Source: JBAXTZ01 sp037129925
GTDB lineage: Bacteria; Bacillota; Negativicutes; JBAXTZ01
Reading direction: 5' to 3'
DNA length: 64,000 nucleotides
NCBI GenBank assembly: GCA_037129925.1
Contig: JBAXTZ010000006.1
Location: forward strand, 23,412 to 87,411
In this document: piece after piece, positions 45,087 to 53,019 of the stretch
Numbering within the stretch: the first letter of the stretch is position 1
How the letters are laid out: each line of letters begins with the position of its first letter
The notes under the pieces: generated by a model
What the model was told of the DNA's origin: nothing
Databases searched by the model: none
What the model saw: the letters and a program-made list of their open reading frames with translations, nothing else
Position numbers and translations under genes: made by a program

Positions 45087-45446
45087 AAGAGCGCGATTTT
45101 CGTCGAAGACGTTGCCGAAATTGTTTTAAGGATTCTGGATAATAAAGCTGTCGATAACCAAGAATTTATCCTGTCCAATCTTCAAGTCGAAACCTTGAGC
45201 AGTATGACAAAAATAATTTCCCAGCGGTTGGGCAAGCGCATTCCCGTGCCACGGATTCCAATGTTTATGCTGCATATTTTCGCTAAAATCGGTGATGTTT
45301 TGCGAGTGGATAAATTTAATTCTATAGTGCTGCGGAAATTGACTGTGGACAGTGATTTGTCACATTATTCCAATATTCAAGCGGCGGTTGGATATTATGG
45401 AGAGACGTCTTTTGAAGAGGCGATTGATAAAGTTGTTGAATACTAA
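45087..45446 (+). pseudogene. C-terminal remnant of an NAD-dependent epimerase (copy 1)
   Basis: Directly after the previous stop the sequence reads KSAIFVEDVAEIVLRILDN, then ILSNLQVETLSSMTKIISQRLGKRIPVPRIPMFML and a C-terminus ending YGETSFEEAIDKVVEY. There is no Rossmann half and no start. It is the 3' part of a different epimerase. A diverged second copy of its last 68 codons lies at 47282-47485, on the far side of the AAA/DUF4276 pair. Confidence 0.8.
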
Positions 45447-45476
45447 TTGCCGTGCGTAATTCGCATAGGAGAGCTT

Positions 45477-46580
45477 ATGAATACGAAAAAGCCGATAGAA
45501 TTATTGACTATCGAAGGGTTTAAATCAATCAAGAAACTTGATAAGTTGAAGCTAAAGGAACTGAATGTTCTTATTGGTGCTAATGGCGTTGGTAAGACCA
45601 ATTTCATTTCCTATTTTCGGATGTTAGGCGAATTGGTTGAGAATAGATTGCAGAGTTGGACGACTACCCAGGGGTCGGTGGACCGAATTTTGACTTTTGG
45701 TATTAAAGAAACGCTCAACCTGACTTCGTTTGTCGAATTTGGTAGAAATGGGTACAAATTTATTGCTGAACCGACTTTAGCGGGCGAATTTGTGTTTACA
45801 AGCGAGCAATTGTTTTTTTTAGGCGATAGTGGTCCGAAATGGCAATCCCTTGGGTCTGGTCACAAGGAATCAAATCTCAAGAACGGAGCTGACAACTATT
45901 CTGTTGCAAATTATTGCAGGAACTCGATTGCAAGTTGGAAAGTGTATCATTTTCATGATACTAGCGACACTGCTGGTGTCAAACGTTTAGGATCGCTTCA
46001 TGATAGCGCATATTTAAGACCGGATGCCTCTAATTTGGCAGCTTATTTGTATAAATTAAAGATAAATGAACCTAATTCTTATTTGCAAATCAGGCGCGTG
46101 GTGCAGTTAGCCATTCCTTTTTTTGACGATTTTGTTCTTGAACCGCAAAAACTATCATCAGAGGAGGAGCAACTGCGGTTGCTGTGGCGACAGAAAGGTA
46201 GCGATTATCCATTTTGGCCTAGTCAGCTATCAGACGGTTCGTTAAGATTCATTTGTTTGGCGACTGCATTGTTGCAGCCAGATCCGCCTTCGACGATTAT
46301 TATTGATGAACCGGAGCTTGGATTGCATCCGTTTGCAGTGACTTTGTTGGCATCGCTGTTGCGTTCGGCATCCAAACGAACCCAAGTGATTGTATCGACG
46401 CAATCAGTACCTCTTGTCAACGAATTTTCAATAGACGATCTAATTGTTGTCGAACGTGAACAAGGTGTGTCGGTGTTTAAACGTTATGATCAATTGGAAT
46501 TTAAGGAGTGGTTGGAAGAATATTCTGTTGGCGAGTTATGGGAAAAGAATATTATAGGCGGGAGGCCAACGCCATGCTAA
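45477..46580 (+). CDS. AAA ATPase (predicted, ABC-like fold) paired with DUF4276 protein
   Basis: A 367-residue ATPase: Walker A in GANGVGKTNFI (about residue 34-44), ABC-type signature QLSDGSLRFICLATALL, Walker B TIIIDEPELGLHPFA and a His-switch region VSTQSVPLVNEF. Such single-domain ATPases paired with a DUF4276 gene are often found in defence or mobile contexts; the pair resembles OLD and AbiL-type systems in layout only. ATG at 45477 behind AGGAGAG. It overlaps its partner by 7 bases. The pair is bracketed by duplicated epimerase remnants. Confidence 0.85.
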   Translation: MNTKKPIELLTIEGFKSIKKLDKLKLKELNVLIGANGVGKTNFISYFRMLGELVENRLQSWTTTQGSVDRILTFGIKETLNLTSFVEFGRNGYKFIAEPTLAGEFVFTSEQLFFLGDSGPKWQSLGSGHKESNLKNGADNYSVANYCRNSIASWKVYHFHDTSDTAGVKRLGSLHDSAYLRPDASNLAAYLYKLKINEPNSYLQIRRVVQLAIPFFDDFVLEPQKLSSEEEQLRLLWRQKGSDYPFWPSQLSDGSLRFICLATALLQPDPPSTIIIDEPELGLHPFAVTLLASLLRSASKRTQVIVSTQSVPLVNEFSIDDLIVVEREQGVSVFKRYDQLEFKEWLEEYSVGELWEKNIIGGRPTPC

Positions 46581-47239
46581 GAGTCCATGTCATTTGCGAG
46601 GGACAGACTGAAGAAATGTTCGTAAACGAGTTGTTGTTGCAACCATTGATGGTCAGAAATGTTTGTTTGCTTCCTTCTAAGATAGGTAGACCTGGGCATA
46701 AAGGCGGAAATATTAAATATGACCGGTTGCTCCTCGACATTAAACGGCGATTGTGGAACGATGTTAATTGTTACTGCACGACGTTGATGGATTATTATGG
46801 TCTAGACTCCGATTTCCCGGGAAAAGCCGAAGCAGTTCTCAAAAACGGCTTGTTCGAAAAGTATCTTGCAATTACTAAAGCGCTTGAAGCGCAAGTGTTG
46901 CGCGATGTTGGTGAAGCCGGGTGCCGGTTTATCCCCTACATCCAGATGCATGAATTCGAAGGGTTGTTGTTTAGTCAACCTGACATGCTGGCTAAAAGTT
47001 TACAGCAACCAGAGCTTGGCGGTATATTTAATCGAATTCGATTCGAATTCGATTCGCCGGAAGAGATTAATGATAATTATTTAACGGCTCCAAGCAAACG
47101 AATTGAAGCGGTATTTACAACTTACGATAAGCCTATTCATCCAGTGCTGGCAGCCAAGGAAATCGGTTTGGATACTATACGTAGCGAATGTAGTTTGTTT
47201 AATGGCTGGATTAGACAGTTGGAACAGATTCGACGATAA
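46574..47239 (+). CDS. DUF4276 family protein (TOPRIM-like)
   Basis: A 221-residue protein with the DUF4276 start VHVICEGQTEEMFVNELL, a central TTLMDYYGLDSDFPG and YIQMHEFEGLLFSQPDML. The acidic EG.TE and MDYYG/D positions resemble a TOPRIM-like metal site, so nuclease activity is possible but unproven here. Start at 46574 behind GGGAGG. Expressed with the upstream ATPase. Confidence 0.82.
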   Translation: MLRVHVICEGQTEEMFVNELLLQPLMVRNVCLLPSKIGRPGHKGGNIKYDRLLLDIKRRLWNDVNCYCTTLMDYYGLDSDFPGKAEAVLKNGLFEKYLAITKALEAQVLRDVGEAGCRFIPYIQMHEFEGLLFSQPDMLAKSLQQPELGGIFNRIRFEFDSPEEINDNYLTAPSKRIEAVFTTYDKPIHPVLAAKEIGLDTIRSECSLFNGWIRQLEQIRR

Positions 47240-47281
47240 AACGGGAGATGATAAAGAAAAATTCTAGACACTAAAAAAGAT

Positions 47282-47485
47282 TCCCCGCTACCACGGATAC
47301 CGATGTTGATTTTGGATGTTTTCGCCAAAATTGGTGATGTTTTGCAATTGGACAAATTCAACCCCAGAGTATTGCGTAAGCTCACTGTTGACAGCGACTT
47401 GTCGCGCTATTCTAATATTCAAGTAGCGAGTGTATATTATGGGGAGACTTCGTTTGAAGAGGCGATAGATGAAATATTGAAATAG
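47282..47485 (+). pseudogene. C-terminal remnant of an NAD-dependent epimerase (copy 2)
   Basis: The frame PLPRIPMLILDVFAKIGDVL to YYGETSFEEAIDEILK matches the end of copy 1 at about 45243-45446 residue for residue with scattered changes. No upstream portion of the gene is present. The two copies have diverged in both DNA and protein, so the duplication is not recent. Confidence 0.8.
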
Positions 47486-47567
47486 CGATCACTTTCCCAC
47501 CGCTATTATTTTGACCACAAAAGGTGTTTTTCGCTCCCGCGCCTTCTTTTGCCTCAAATAAAAATGT

Positions 47568-47595
47568 AGTGGGCGCACCCCTGTGTGCGCCCACT
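47568..47595. repeat. REP-like GC-rich palindrome
   Basis: AGTGGGCGCAC (47568-47578) and its exact complement (47585-47595) with loop CCCTGT, preceded by GT and followed by T. It resembles the hairpin at 13896-13920 in starting GTAG and in its GGGC core. Confidence 0.6.
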
Positions 47596-47766
47596 TCGTT
47601 AAAATCTTCAGGCAAAGTGTTTGTAAAGCTCATGCGCTGCAAACGGCAAACTCGGACTGCGTCCTCAAACATGCCGCTTTGCTGACGCGCCTTTCGCTAA
47701 CAAACACTAATCGCCTTGCTTAATGCGCAAAAGGGCTGCGATAAGCAGTTTGATTAGCGCTTTTTG

Positions 47767-47775
47767 TGTTATAAT
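47767..47775 (+). promoter_or_regulatory. Extended -10 promoter for the nucleotidyltransferase gene
   Basis: TGTTATAAT, a perfect -10 with extended TG, 28 bases before the start at 47804. No strong -35. Confidence 0.45.
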
Positions 47776-47803
47776 TGAAGCAATTATTATTTGGCAGGTG
47801 AGT

Positions 47804-48124
47804 ATGGAAATTTTCGAAGAATTACGCGAGATGACTAACACCATTGTGCGAAATTTTGCTCCGGACAAGATTATTCTGTTTGGTTCTCGCGCAAGGGGGC
47901 TGGTCAACGCAGATAGCGACGTAGATTTTTTAGTAGTCATGGAGTATGGTACTTCAAAGCGGGACGCGCAGTTAGCTATTAAGAAAAAACTGCGTCAGTT
48001 TGCCATTCCGCAAGATGTCCTGGTTATTTCTCAAAAAGAATTGGATAAATATCAAAATCTGCGCGGCTTGATCTATGGAATAGCGGTGCGTGAAGGGAAA
48101 ATATTGTATGAACGGGCAAGCTGA
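47804..48124 (+). CDS. MNT-type nucleotidyltransferase
   Basis: A 106-residue minimal nucleotidyltransferase with GSRARGLVNADSDVDFLVVM (residues 29-48) and a C-terminal region VLVISQKELDKY...GIAVREGKILYE that is common in HEPN-paired types. The ATG at 47804 is behind GCAGGTGA. Its HEPN partner at 48108 survives only as an N-terminal stub. Confidence 0.87.
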   Translation: MEIFEELREMTNTIVRNFAPDKIILFGSRARGLVNADSDVDFLVVMEYGTSKRDAQLAIKKKLRQFAIPQDVLVISQKELDKYQNLRGLIYGIAVREGKILYERAS

Positions 48125-48215
48125 TGTTGTTCGTCAATGGTATGAATATGCGGCGAAGGGTTTAACGCCATGTCGGTATGGGAAATTCCAAAAACGGTTT
48201 TTGATGAGGCAGTAG
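48108..48215 (+). pseudogene. HEPN-domain protein stub
   Basis: ATG at 48108 overlaps the nucleotidyltransferase end and gives MNGQADVVRQWYEYAAKGL, the usual beginning of a HEPN partner, then unrelated residues and a stop at 48213-48215. The rest of the domain is absent, so this antitoxin-like gene has lost its partner by deletion. Confidence 0.65.
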
Positions 48216-48229
48216 CCAAGGGTAAATAT

Positions 48230-48257
48230 TTGTGCGTAATAGATATTGGTGTATAAT
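48230..48257 (+). promoter_or_regulatory. Promoter for the HI0074/HI0073 pair
   Basis: TTGTGC (48230-48235), a 16-base spacer and TATAAT (48252-48257). The start codon is 42 bases downstream. Confidence 0.5.
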
Positions 48258-48299
48258 GTAGAGCGGATGTTTAGTGTATTGGGTATGACGGAGGTGTGT

Positions 48300-48722
48300 T
48301 TGAGTTTAGATCTTACTACTTTTGAAAAGGCTATAGATCAATTGCAACAGTCTGTTGAAGTGGCTTTTGATGATAATTATATGCATAGTCAGAGTGAGAC
48401 AATTCGAAATATAATTATGGCTGGAGTCATTCAACATTTTGAGATTGTTTACGAACTGTCTTGGAAATTTATGCAACGGTGGTTGAAAATCAATTTCAAT
48501 CCTGAACAGGCCGAATTTCCGCGCACCAGAAAGGATTTGTTCAGGCTAGCAGCTAAAGTTGGCATTCTGGAGAATCCACTAGAATGGTTTGCTTACGCCG
48601 AAGCACGCAATATGACTTCACATACTTACGATGAAGAAGAGGCAGAAAAAGTATTTTTGTTGGCGCCGCCTTTGGCAATCGCCGCTGAAAAATTGTTGAT
48701 CAGGTTAAAAGAAAATGGTTGA
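48300..48722 (+). CDS. Nucleotidyltransferase substrate-binding protein, HI0074 type
   Basis: A 140-residue four-helix protein (TFEKAIDQLQQSVEVAF, GVIQHFEIVYELSWKFMQRWL, WFAYAEARNMTSHTYDEEEAEKVF), complete and of normal length. It forms a complex with the minimal nucleotidyltransferase encoded next. TTG at 48300 follows GGAGG with a 5-base gap; an ATG at 48246 would lie inside the promoter. Overlaps its partner by 8 bases. Confidence 0.87.
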   Translation: MSLDLTTFEKAIDQLQQSVEVAFDDNYMHSQSETIRNIIMAGVIQHFEIVYELSWKFMQRWLKINFNPEQAEFPRTRKDLFRLAAKVGILENPLEWFAYAEARNMTSHTYDEEEAEKVFLLAPPLAIAAEKLLIRLKENG

Positions 48723-49008
48723 CATCACGTATACCGACTTGGAAATCATTAAGAATATTTTAGCGGACACAGCGCCGGAAGCCGAAGTTGTGGTATTTGG
48801 TTCGCGTGTGCTTGGAACGGCGCAGCAATATTCCGATCTTGATTTGGCGGTAAAAACATCAGAAAACGACCGTGAAGTATTGGAAAAATTGCGTGATGCA
48901 TTCTCGGAATCTGATTTGTCTATTATGATTGACGTCATTGATTACAACAGAGCATCGGAGAGGTTTCGAACAATAATTGATTCAACCTGTTGTGAACTTA
49001 CTATTTAG
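48715..49008 (+). CDS. Minimal nucleotidyltransferase, HI0073 type
   Basis: A 97-residue nucleotidyltransferase with VVFGSRVLGTAQQYSDLDLAV (residues 26-46), holding the Gly-Ser and Asp-x-Asp metal site, and a third Asp in IMIDVIDYNRAS. With the HI0074 partner it forms an intact module that may act as toxin-antitoxin; the target is unknown. Confidence 0.88.
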   Translation: MVDITYTDLEIIKNILADTAPEAEVVVFGSRVLGTAQQYSDLDLAVKTSENDREVLEKLRDAFSESDLSIMIDVIDYNRASERFRTIIDSTCCELTI

Positions 49009-49053
49009 TACAGAGAATGTAGCCACCGTAACGTATAAAATTGTGAGGCAAGT

Positions 49054-50142
49054 GTGAAAAAAACAGCGCTTATTACTGGCATCACCGGTCAAGACGGAGC
49101 CTACCTGGCAGAACTATTATTAGCTAAGGGTTATGAAGTACACGGTATAAAGCGCCGTAGTTCGTTGTTCAATACTGCGCGAGTTGATCATCTATATCGT
49201 GATTTGCATGAAGAAAATGTCGCGTTCAAGATGCATTATGGTGATCTTACGGATGCGACAAATTTGATTCGTATTGTGCAACAGGTGCAACCGGATGAGA
49301 TTTATAATCTCGCTGCACAGAGTCATGTGCAGGTTTCTTTTGAAACGCCGGAATATACTGCAAACTCTGATGCGCTTGGCACCTTGCGCTTGCTAGAGGC
49401 AATAAGAATCCTAGGGTTAGAGAAAAAAACGAAGTTCTATCAGGCATCGACTAGCGAATTATTTGGAAAAGTTCAGGAAGTGCCACAGTCGGAAACAACG
49501 CCGTTTTATCCGCGTAGCCCTTATTCAGTTGCTAAAATATATGCTTATTGGATAACCGTAAATTATCGTGAGGCTTATAATATGTTTGCCTGCAACGGAA
49601 TACTATTCAATCATGAGTCGCCATTACGCGGGGAAACATTTGTAACTAGGAAGATAACGCGGGCTGTTGCTCGTATCAAGTTAGGATTACAGCAGAAATT
49701 ATATCTTGGCAATCTCGACGCCAAACGCGATTGGGGTTATGCCAAAGACTATGTCGAAGCAATGTGGTTAATGCTGCAACAAGACGCAGCCGAGGATTTT
49801 GTGATCGCTACCGGCGAAACTCATACTGTACGGAGCTTTGTTGAAAAGGCATTTGAATCCGTCGATATCACAATTGATTGGCGCGGAACCGGTGTTGATG
49901 AAAAAGGTTACAACCGACAAACCGGTGCGGAGCTGGTTTGTATTGATAAGCGGTATTTCCGACCGACCGAGGTCGAGTGGTTACTTGGTGATCCCACAAA
50001 AGCCTTTCAAAAACTCGGCTGGAAATCGAAGACATCGCTTGCAGAGTTGGTGGAGATGATGGTTCGTGAAGACATTCTTTCCGCTGAACGCGATACAATG
50101 TGCAAAAATGCCGGTTTTAAGGTGGCTAACTACGATGAGTAA
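49054..50142 (+). CDS. gmd: GDP-mannose 4,6-dehydratase
   Basis: A 362-residue SDR enzyme (ALITGITGQDGAYLAELLLAKGYEVHGIKRRSS, QSHVQVSFETPEYTA, SPYSVAKIYAYWITVNYREAY, HESPLRGETFVTRKITRAV). It converts GDP-D-mannose to the 4-keto-6-deoxy intermediate for GDP-L-fucose. GTG start at 49054. The next gene, fcl, overlaps it by 8 bases. Confidence 0.95.
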   Translation: MKKTALITGITGQDGAYLAELLLAKGYEVHGIKRRSSLFNTARVDHLYRDLHEENVAFKMHYGDLTDATNLIRIVQQVQPDEIYNLAAQSHVQVSFETPEYTANSDALGTLRLLEAIRILGLEKKTKFYQASTSELFGKVQEVPQSETTPFYPRSPYSVAKIYAYWITVNYREAYNMFACNGILFNHESPLRGETFVTRKITRAVARIKLGLQQKLYLGNLDAKRDWGYAKDYVEAMWLMLQQDAAEDFVIATGETHTVRSFVEKAFESVDITIDWRGTGVDEKGYNRQTGAELVCIDKRYFRPTEVEWLLGDPTKAFQKLGWKSKTSLAELVEMMVREDILSAERDTMCKNAGFKVANYDE

Positions 50143-51082
50143 CTTTTTTGCCGACAAAGATGCCAAAATTTTCGTAGCCGGGGCCAAAGGTATGGTCGGT
50201 TCAGCTGTCGTCCGAAAATTGCAAACACTTGGTTATAACAATGTTTTGCAGCCGAATAGCAGAGAGCTGAATTTGATTGACCAACAGCAAACAAATAGAT
50301 ATTTCGAACAGCAGCGTCCAGATTATGTTTTTTTGGTTGCCGGGAAAGTTGGTGGAATCCACGCAAACAGCGCCTATCCCGCCGATTTTATTTTTGAAAA
50401 CTTGATGATCGCTTTAAACTCTATTCATGCTGCCTATAAACATGGCGTTAAGAAGTTGCTGTTCTTAGGAAGCTCCTGCATTTATCCGAAATTATGCCCG
50501 CAGCCAATCAAAGAAGAGTATCTGCTTAGTGGCTATTTAGAACCGACTAACGAAGCCTATGCTGTCGCAAAAATTGCCGGCGTGAAATTGTGTCAATATT
50601 ACCGCCAGCAATATGGTTGCGACTTTATTTCAGCAATGCCGACTAACTTATATGGACCGAACGACAATTATGACTTAGACAACTCGCACGTGTTACCGGC
50701 GCTAATTAGAAAGTTTCATGATGCAAAAGTTAGTGGCGCCGAGGAAGTTGTTGTATGGGGAACCGGCGAACCCCGGCGCGAATTTTTGTATGTTGATGAT
50801 TTGGCGGATGCTTGTTTATTTATGATGGAAAACTATTCAGCCAATGGTATAATAAACGTTGGAAGCGGTGTCGAATGCTCGATCAAAGAACTCGCGCAGA
50901 TCATCGGGGCAGTAGTCGGGTTTTCCGGGCGGGTGATTTATGATTGTTCTAAATCTGATGGCACACCCCGAAAATTGCTGGATGTATCCAAAATCAATAA
51001 AATAGGCTGGAATGCTAGGACCGAATTGGTTGAAGGAATTGGTCGGACATATAAGGAATTTGCCGATTTAGTGAAATATTAA
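50135..51082 (+). CDS. fcl: GDP-L-fucose synthase
   Basis: A 315-residue SDR epimerase-reductase (VAGAKGMVGSAVVRKL, AGKVGGIHANSAYPADFI, GSSCIYPKLCPQPIKEEYLL, YAVAKIAGVKLCQYY). It finishes GDP-L-fucose. The ATG at 50135 is 9 bases after AAGGTGG; an earlier in-frame ATG at 50066 lies within gmd. Cotranscribed with gmd. Confidence 0.95.
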   Translation: MSNFFADKDAKIFVAGAKGMVGSAVVRKLQTLGYNNVLQPNSRELNLIDQQQTNRYFEQQRPDYVFLVAGKVGGIHANSAYPADFIFENLMIALNSIHAAYKHGVKKLLFLGSSCIYPKLCPQPIKEEYLLSGYLEPTNEAYAVAKIAGVKLCQYYRQQYGCDFISAMPTNLYGPNDNYDLDNSHVLPALIRKFHDAKVSGAEEVVVWGTGEPRREFLYVDDLADACLFMMENYSANGIINVGSGVECSIKELAQIIGAVVGFSGRVIYDCSKSDGTPRKLLDVSKINKIGWNARTELVEGIGRTYKEFADLVKY

Positions 51083-51138
51083 TCAAATTACATGATAAAT
51101 TATGTATATTCAACACCAATGAATAAGTCGGAGAGGTT

Positions 51139-51702
51139 ATGAAGAGAATATTTGACGGTTTGGTAGCTTTATTTTCTTTGATAATATTGTTTATCCCTAT
51201 GACCATAATTTACGTACTTATTATCTTTGAATCAATAGGCGGTCCAGTGTTTAAGCAACGCCGCTCTGGTCAGGATGACATTGAATTTGATTTGTACAAA
51301 TTTCGTTCAATGATTATCGGCACACCGGATATTGCGACGCATCAGCTGGTAAATAGTGACAATTATATTACAAAGGTTGGCAAATTTATCCGAAAATACA
51401 GCTTAGACGAATTACCGCAGTTGTGGAATATTCTTATTGGCGATATGTCGCTCGTCGGGCCGCGGCCGGCATTATATAATCAATATGATTTGCGCGAGGC
51501 GCGGAACAAATTGGGCATTTCCATACTTAAGCCCGGATTGACCGGTTGGGCACAAATCAATGGTCGCGATGATATTTCCTTAGACAAAAAAATTGAATTG
51601 GATTACTATTATTTGCAACACAAATCTTTTTGGTTTGATATCAAAATCATTGTGTTGACTTTTTTAACTGTTTTTAAAGGTACCGGAACTAACCCACAGT
51701 AA
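51139..51702 (+). CDS. Initiating sugar-1-phosphate transferase, small PglC/WcaJ-type
   Basis: A 187-residue monotopic phosphoglycosyl transferase: KRIFDGLVALFSLIILFIPM (re-entrant helix), GGPVFKQRRSGQD, LYKFRSM, YSLDELPQLWNILIGDMSLVGPRP (the acidic motif) and PGLTGWAQINGRDD. It links the first sugar phosphate to undecaprenyl phosphate to begin the repeat unit. It is the short form without the N-terminal multi-spanning part. A terminator follows. Confidence 0.92.
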   Translation: MKRIFDGLVALFSLIILFIPMTIIYVLIIFESIGGPVFKQRRSGQDDIEFDLYKFRSMIIGTPDIATHQLVNSDNYITKVGKFIRKYSLDELPQLWNILIGDMSLVGPRPALYNQYDLREARNKLGISILKPGLTGWAQINGRDDISLDKKIELDYYYLQHKSFWFDIKIIVLTFLTVFKGTGTNPQ

Positions 51703-51722
51703 GGAAATTTGTTTCTAATTAG

Positions 51723-51758
51723 CAACATAAGCTTGATTTTTGCTTGTGTTGTTTTTTT
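51723..51758 (+). terminator. Rho-independent terminator after the initiating transferase
   Basis: A 10-base stem with one G-T wobble (51723-51732 with 51742-51751, built on CAACATAAGC) and a run of seven T. Confidence 0.8.
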
Positions 51759-51777
51759 GTGCTTGTCAATGGGTGGC

Positions 51778-51802
51778 ATTATAACACATTGTGTGTTATA
51801 AT
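51778..51802 (+). promoter_or_regulatory. Promoter of rfbB inside a perfect 11-base inverted repeat
   Basis: ATTATAACACA (51778-51788) and its exact complement (51792-51802) with a 3-base centre. The right arm ends in TATAAT with extended TG, 32 bases from the start codon; the left arm carries the mirror -10 on the other strand. The shape suggests a dimeric repressor site over the promoter. Confidence 0.55.
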
Positions 51803-51834
51803 CTGAACGAAAATTTTCTACTGAGGGTATGATA

Positions 51835-52857
51835 ATGACTAAAATAATTGTTACCGGTGGTGCTGGCTTTATTGGCAGCAATTTTGTGCGCCATATCGCG
51901 AATAAGTATCCCGATTATCGGATTATTAATATTGATTGCCTGACCTATGCCGGGAATTTGGAAAACTTGGTTGATATTGCCGGCAATCCTAATTATGTTT
52001 TTTATAAAGTCGATATCTCCGATCGGGCAGCGATTGCTGAGATATTTGCTAAAGAACAAATCGGCGCAGATGATTACTGTGTGAATTTTGCGGCTGAATC
52101 GCATGTTGATCGTAGTATTGAGAATCCGGAAATATTTATTACTACAAATATCACCGGTACTCAGGTTATGCTTGATGCCTGCAAGCGTAGTGGTATCAGG
52201 AAATACCTGCAAGTGTCCACCGATGAAGTCTATGGCTCGCTAGGAGCGACCGGATTCTTCACGGAAGAGACACCGCTCCAACCCAACAGCCCCTATTCCG
52301 CTAGCAAAACTGGCGCGGACTGCATGGTGCGGGCTTACTTTGAGACTTTTGGCTTGCCGGTAAACATCACCCGCTGTTCCAATAACTATGGACCATATCA
52401 TTTTCCGGAAAAACTAATACCGTTAATAATATCCAATGCTCTGGAAGATAAGGACTTGCCGGTTTACGGAGACGGGTTGCAGATTCGTGACTGGTTGCAT
52501 GTTACTGATCATTGCGAGGCAATTGACTGTGTGCTGCACAACGCTAAGGTCGGCGAAGTTTATAATATTGGCGGCAACAACGAGATGGCGAACATCGATA
52601 TCGTCAAGTTAATTTTAATAGCGCTCGGCAAACCGGAAAGTTTAATAAAATATGTAAAAGATCGTCTGGGGCATGACCGCCGCTACGCGATCGATGCCGG
52701 AAAAATAAAACGCGATTTGGGTTGGGAACCAAAATACACTTTTGAACAGGGAATCAAAGAGACAATTCAATGGTACCTCGACAACCGCAAATGGTGGGAA
52801 GACATCAAGAGCGGTGAATACGCTAAGTATTATGATAAGATGTACGGCGGACGTTAG
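51835..52857 (+). CDS. rfbB: dTDP-glucose 4,6-dehydratase
   Basis: A 340-residue SDR enzyme (VTGGAGFIGSNFVRHI, NFAAESHVDRSI, STDEVYGSLG, SPYSASKTGADCMVRAY, SNNYGPYHFPEKLIP). It makes dTDP-4-keto-6-deoxyglucose, the precursor needed by the Fdt-type genes at 27-32 kb. No rfbA, rfbC or rfbD is in the window, so rhamnose synthesis is not shown. The second ATG (51835) has the right 7-base spacing from GAGGG. Confidence 0.95.
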   Translation: MTKIIVTGGAGFIGSNFVRHIANKYPDYRIINIDCLTYAGNLENLVDIAGNPNYVFYKVDISDRAAIAEIFAKEQIGADDYCVNFAAESHVDRSIENPEIFITTNITGTQVMLDACKRSGIRKYLQVSTDEVYGSLGATGFFTEETPLQPNSPYSASKTGADCMVRAYFETFGLPVNITRCSNNYGPYHFPEKLIPLIISNALEDKDLPVYGDGLQIRDWLHVTDHCEAIDCVLHNAKVGEVYNIGGNNEMANIDIVKLILIALGKPESLIKYVKDRLGHDRRYAIDAGKIKRDLGWEPKYTFEQGIKETIQWYLDNRKWWEDIKSGEYAKYYDKMYGGR

Positions 52858-52881
52858 TTGTCAAGTGTTCGAGTATTGCGA

Positions 52882-52994
52882 GTTAGCATAGTATGACGTG
52901 GTACTTAGTTGGCATAGTAGAACGGTGTGTTAGTTGCATAGTTAGCTTAGTAGATACGAGTTGGCATAGTAGACGAGTTAGCTTAGTAGAATGG
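52882..52994. repeat. GTTRGCNTAGTAGA repeat array, direct orientation
   Basis: About six units around GTTAGCATAGTA, GTTGGCATAGTAGAACGG and GTTAGCTTAGTAGA, at spacings of 8-26 bases. It fills the gap between rfbB and the Wza-like gene, and related octamer-type text starts at the rfbB stop codon. Bases 52908-52935 recur perfectly in inverse orientation at 55417-55444. Confidence 0.75.
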
Positions 52995-53019
52995 AGCTAA
53001 TCAAACGGGGGTAAATTTT

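Larger units (their letters stand above)
47486..47803. other. Non-coding stretch with a REP-like palindrome and a promoter
   Basis: No convincing gene. It holds an 11-base perfect hairpin (47568-47595) in a GC-richer 200-base block unlike its AT-rich surroundings, then a TATAAT at 47770. A minus-strand frame of 86 codons across the block lacks a plausible ribosome site. Confidence 0.5.

Noticed and set aside
47412..47672. Minus-strand 86-codon frame beginning MFEDAVRVCRL
   Set aside because: It crosses the REP-like hairpin and the epimerase remnant, lacks a ribosome site and looks like translated repeat DNA.
51702..51834. Small gene between the initiating transferase and rfbB
   Set aside because: The interval is used by a terminator and a palindromic promoter; no frame with a ribosome site fits.
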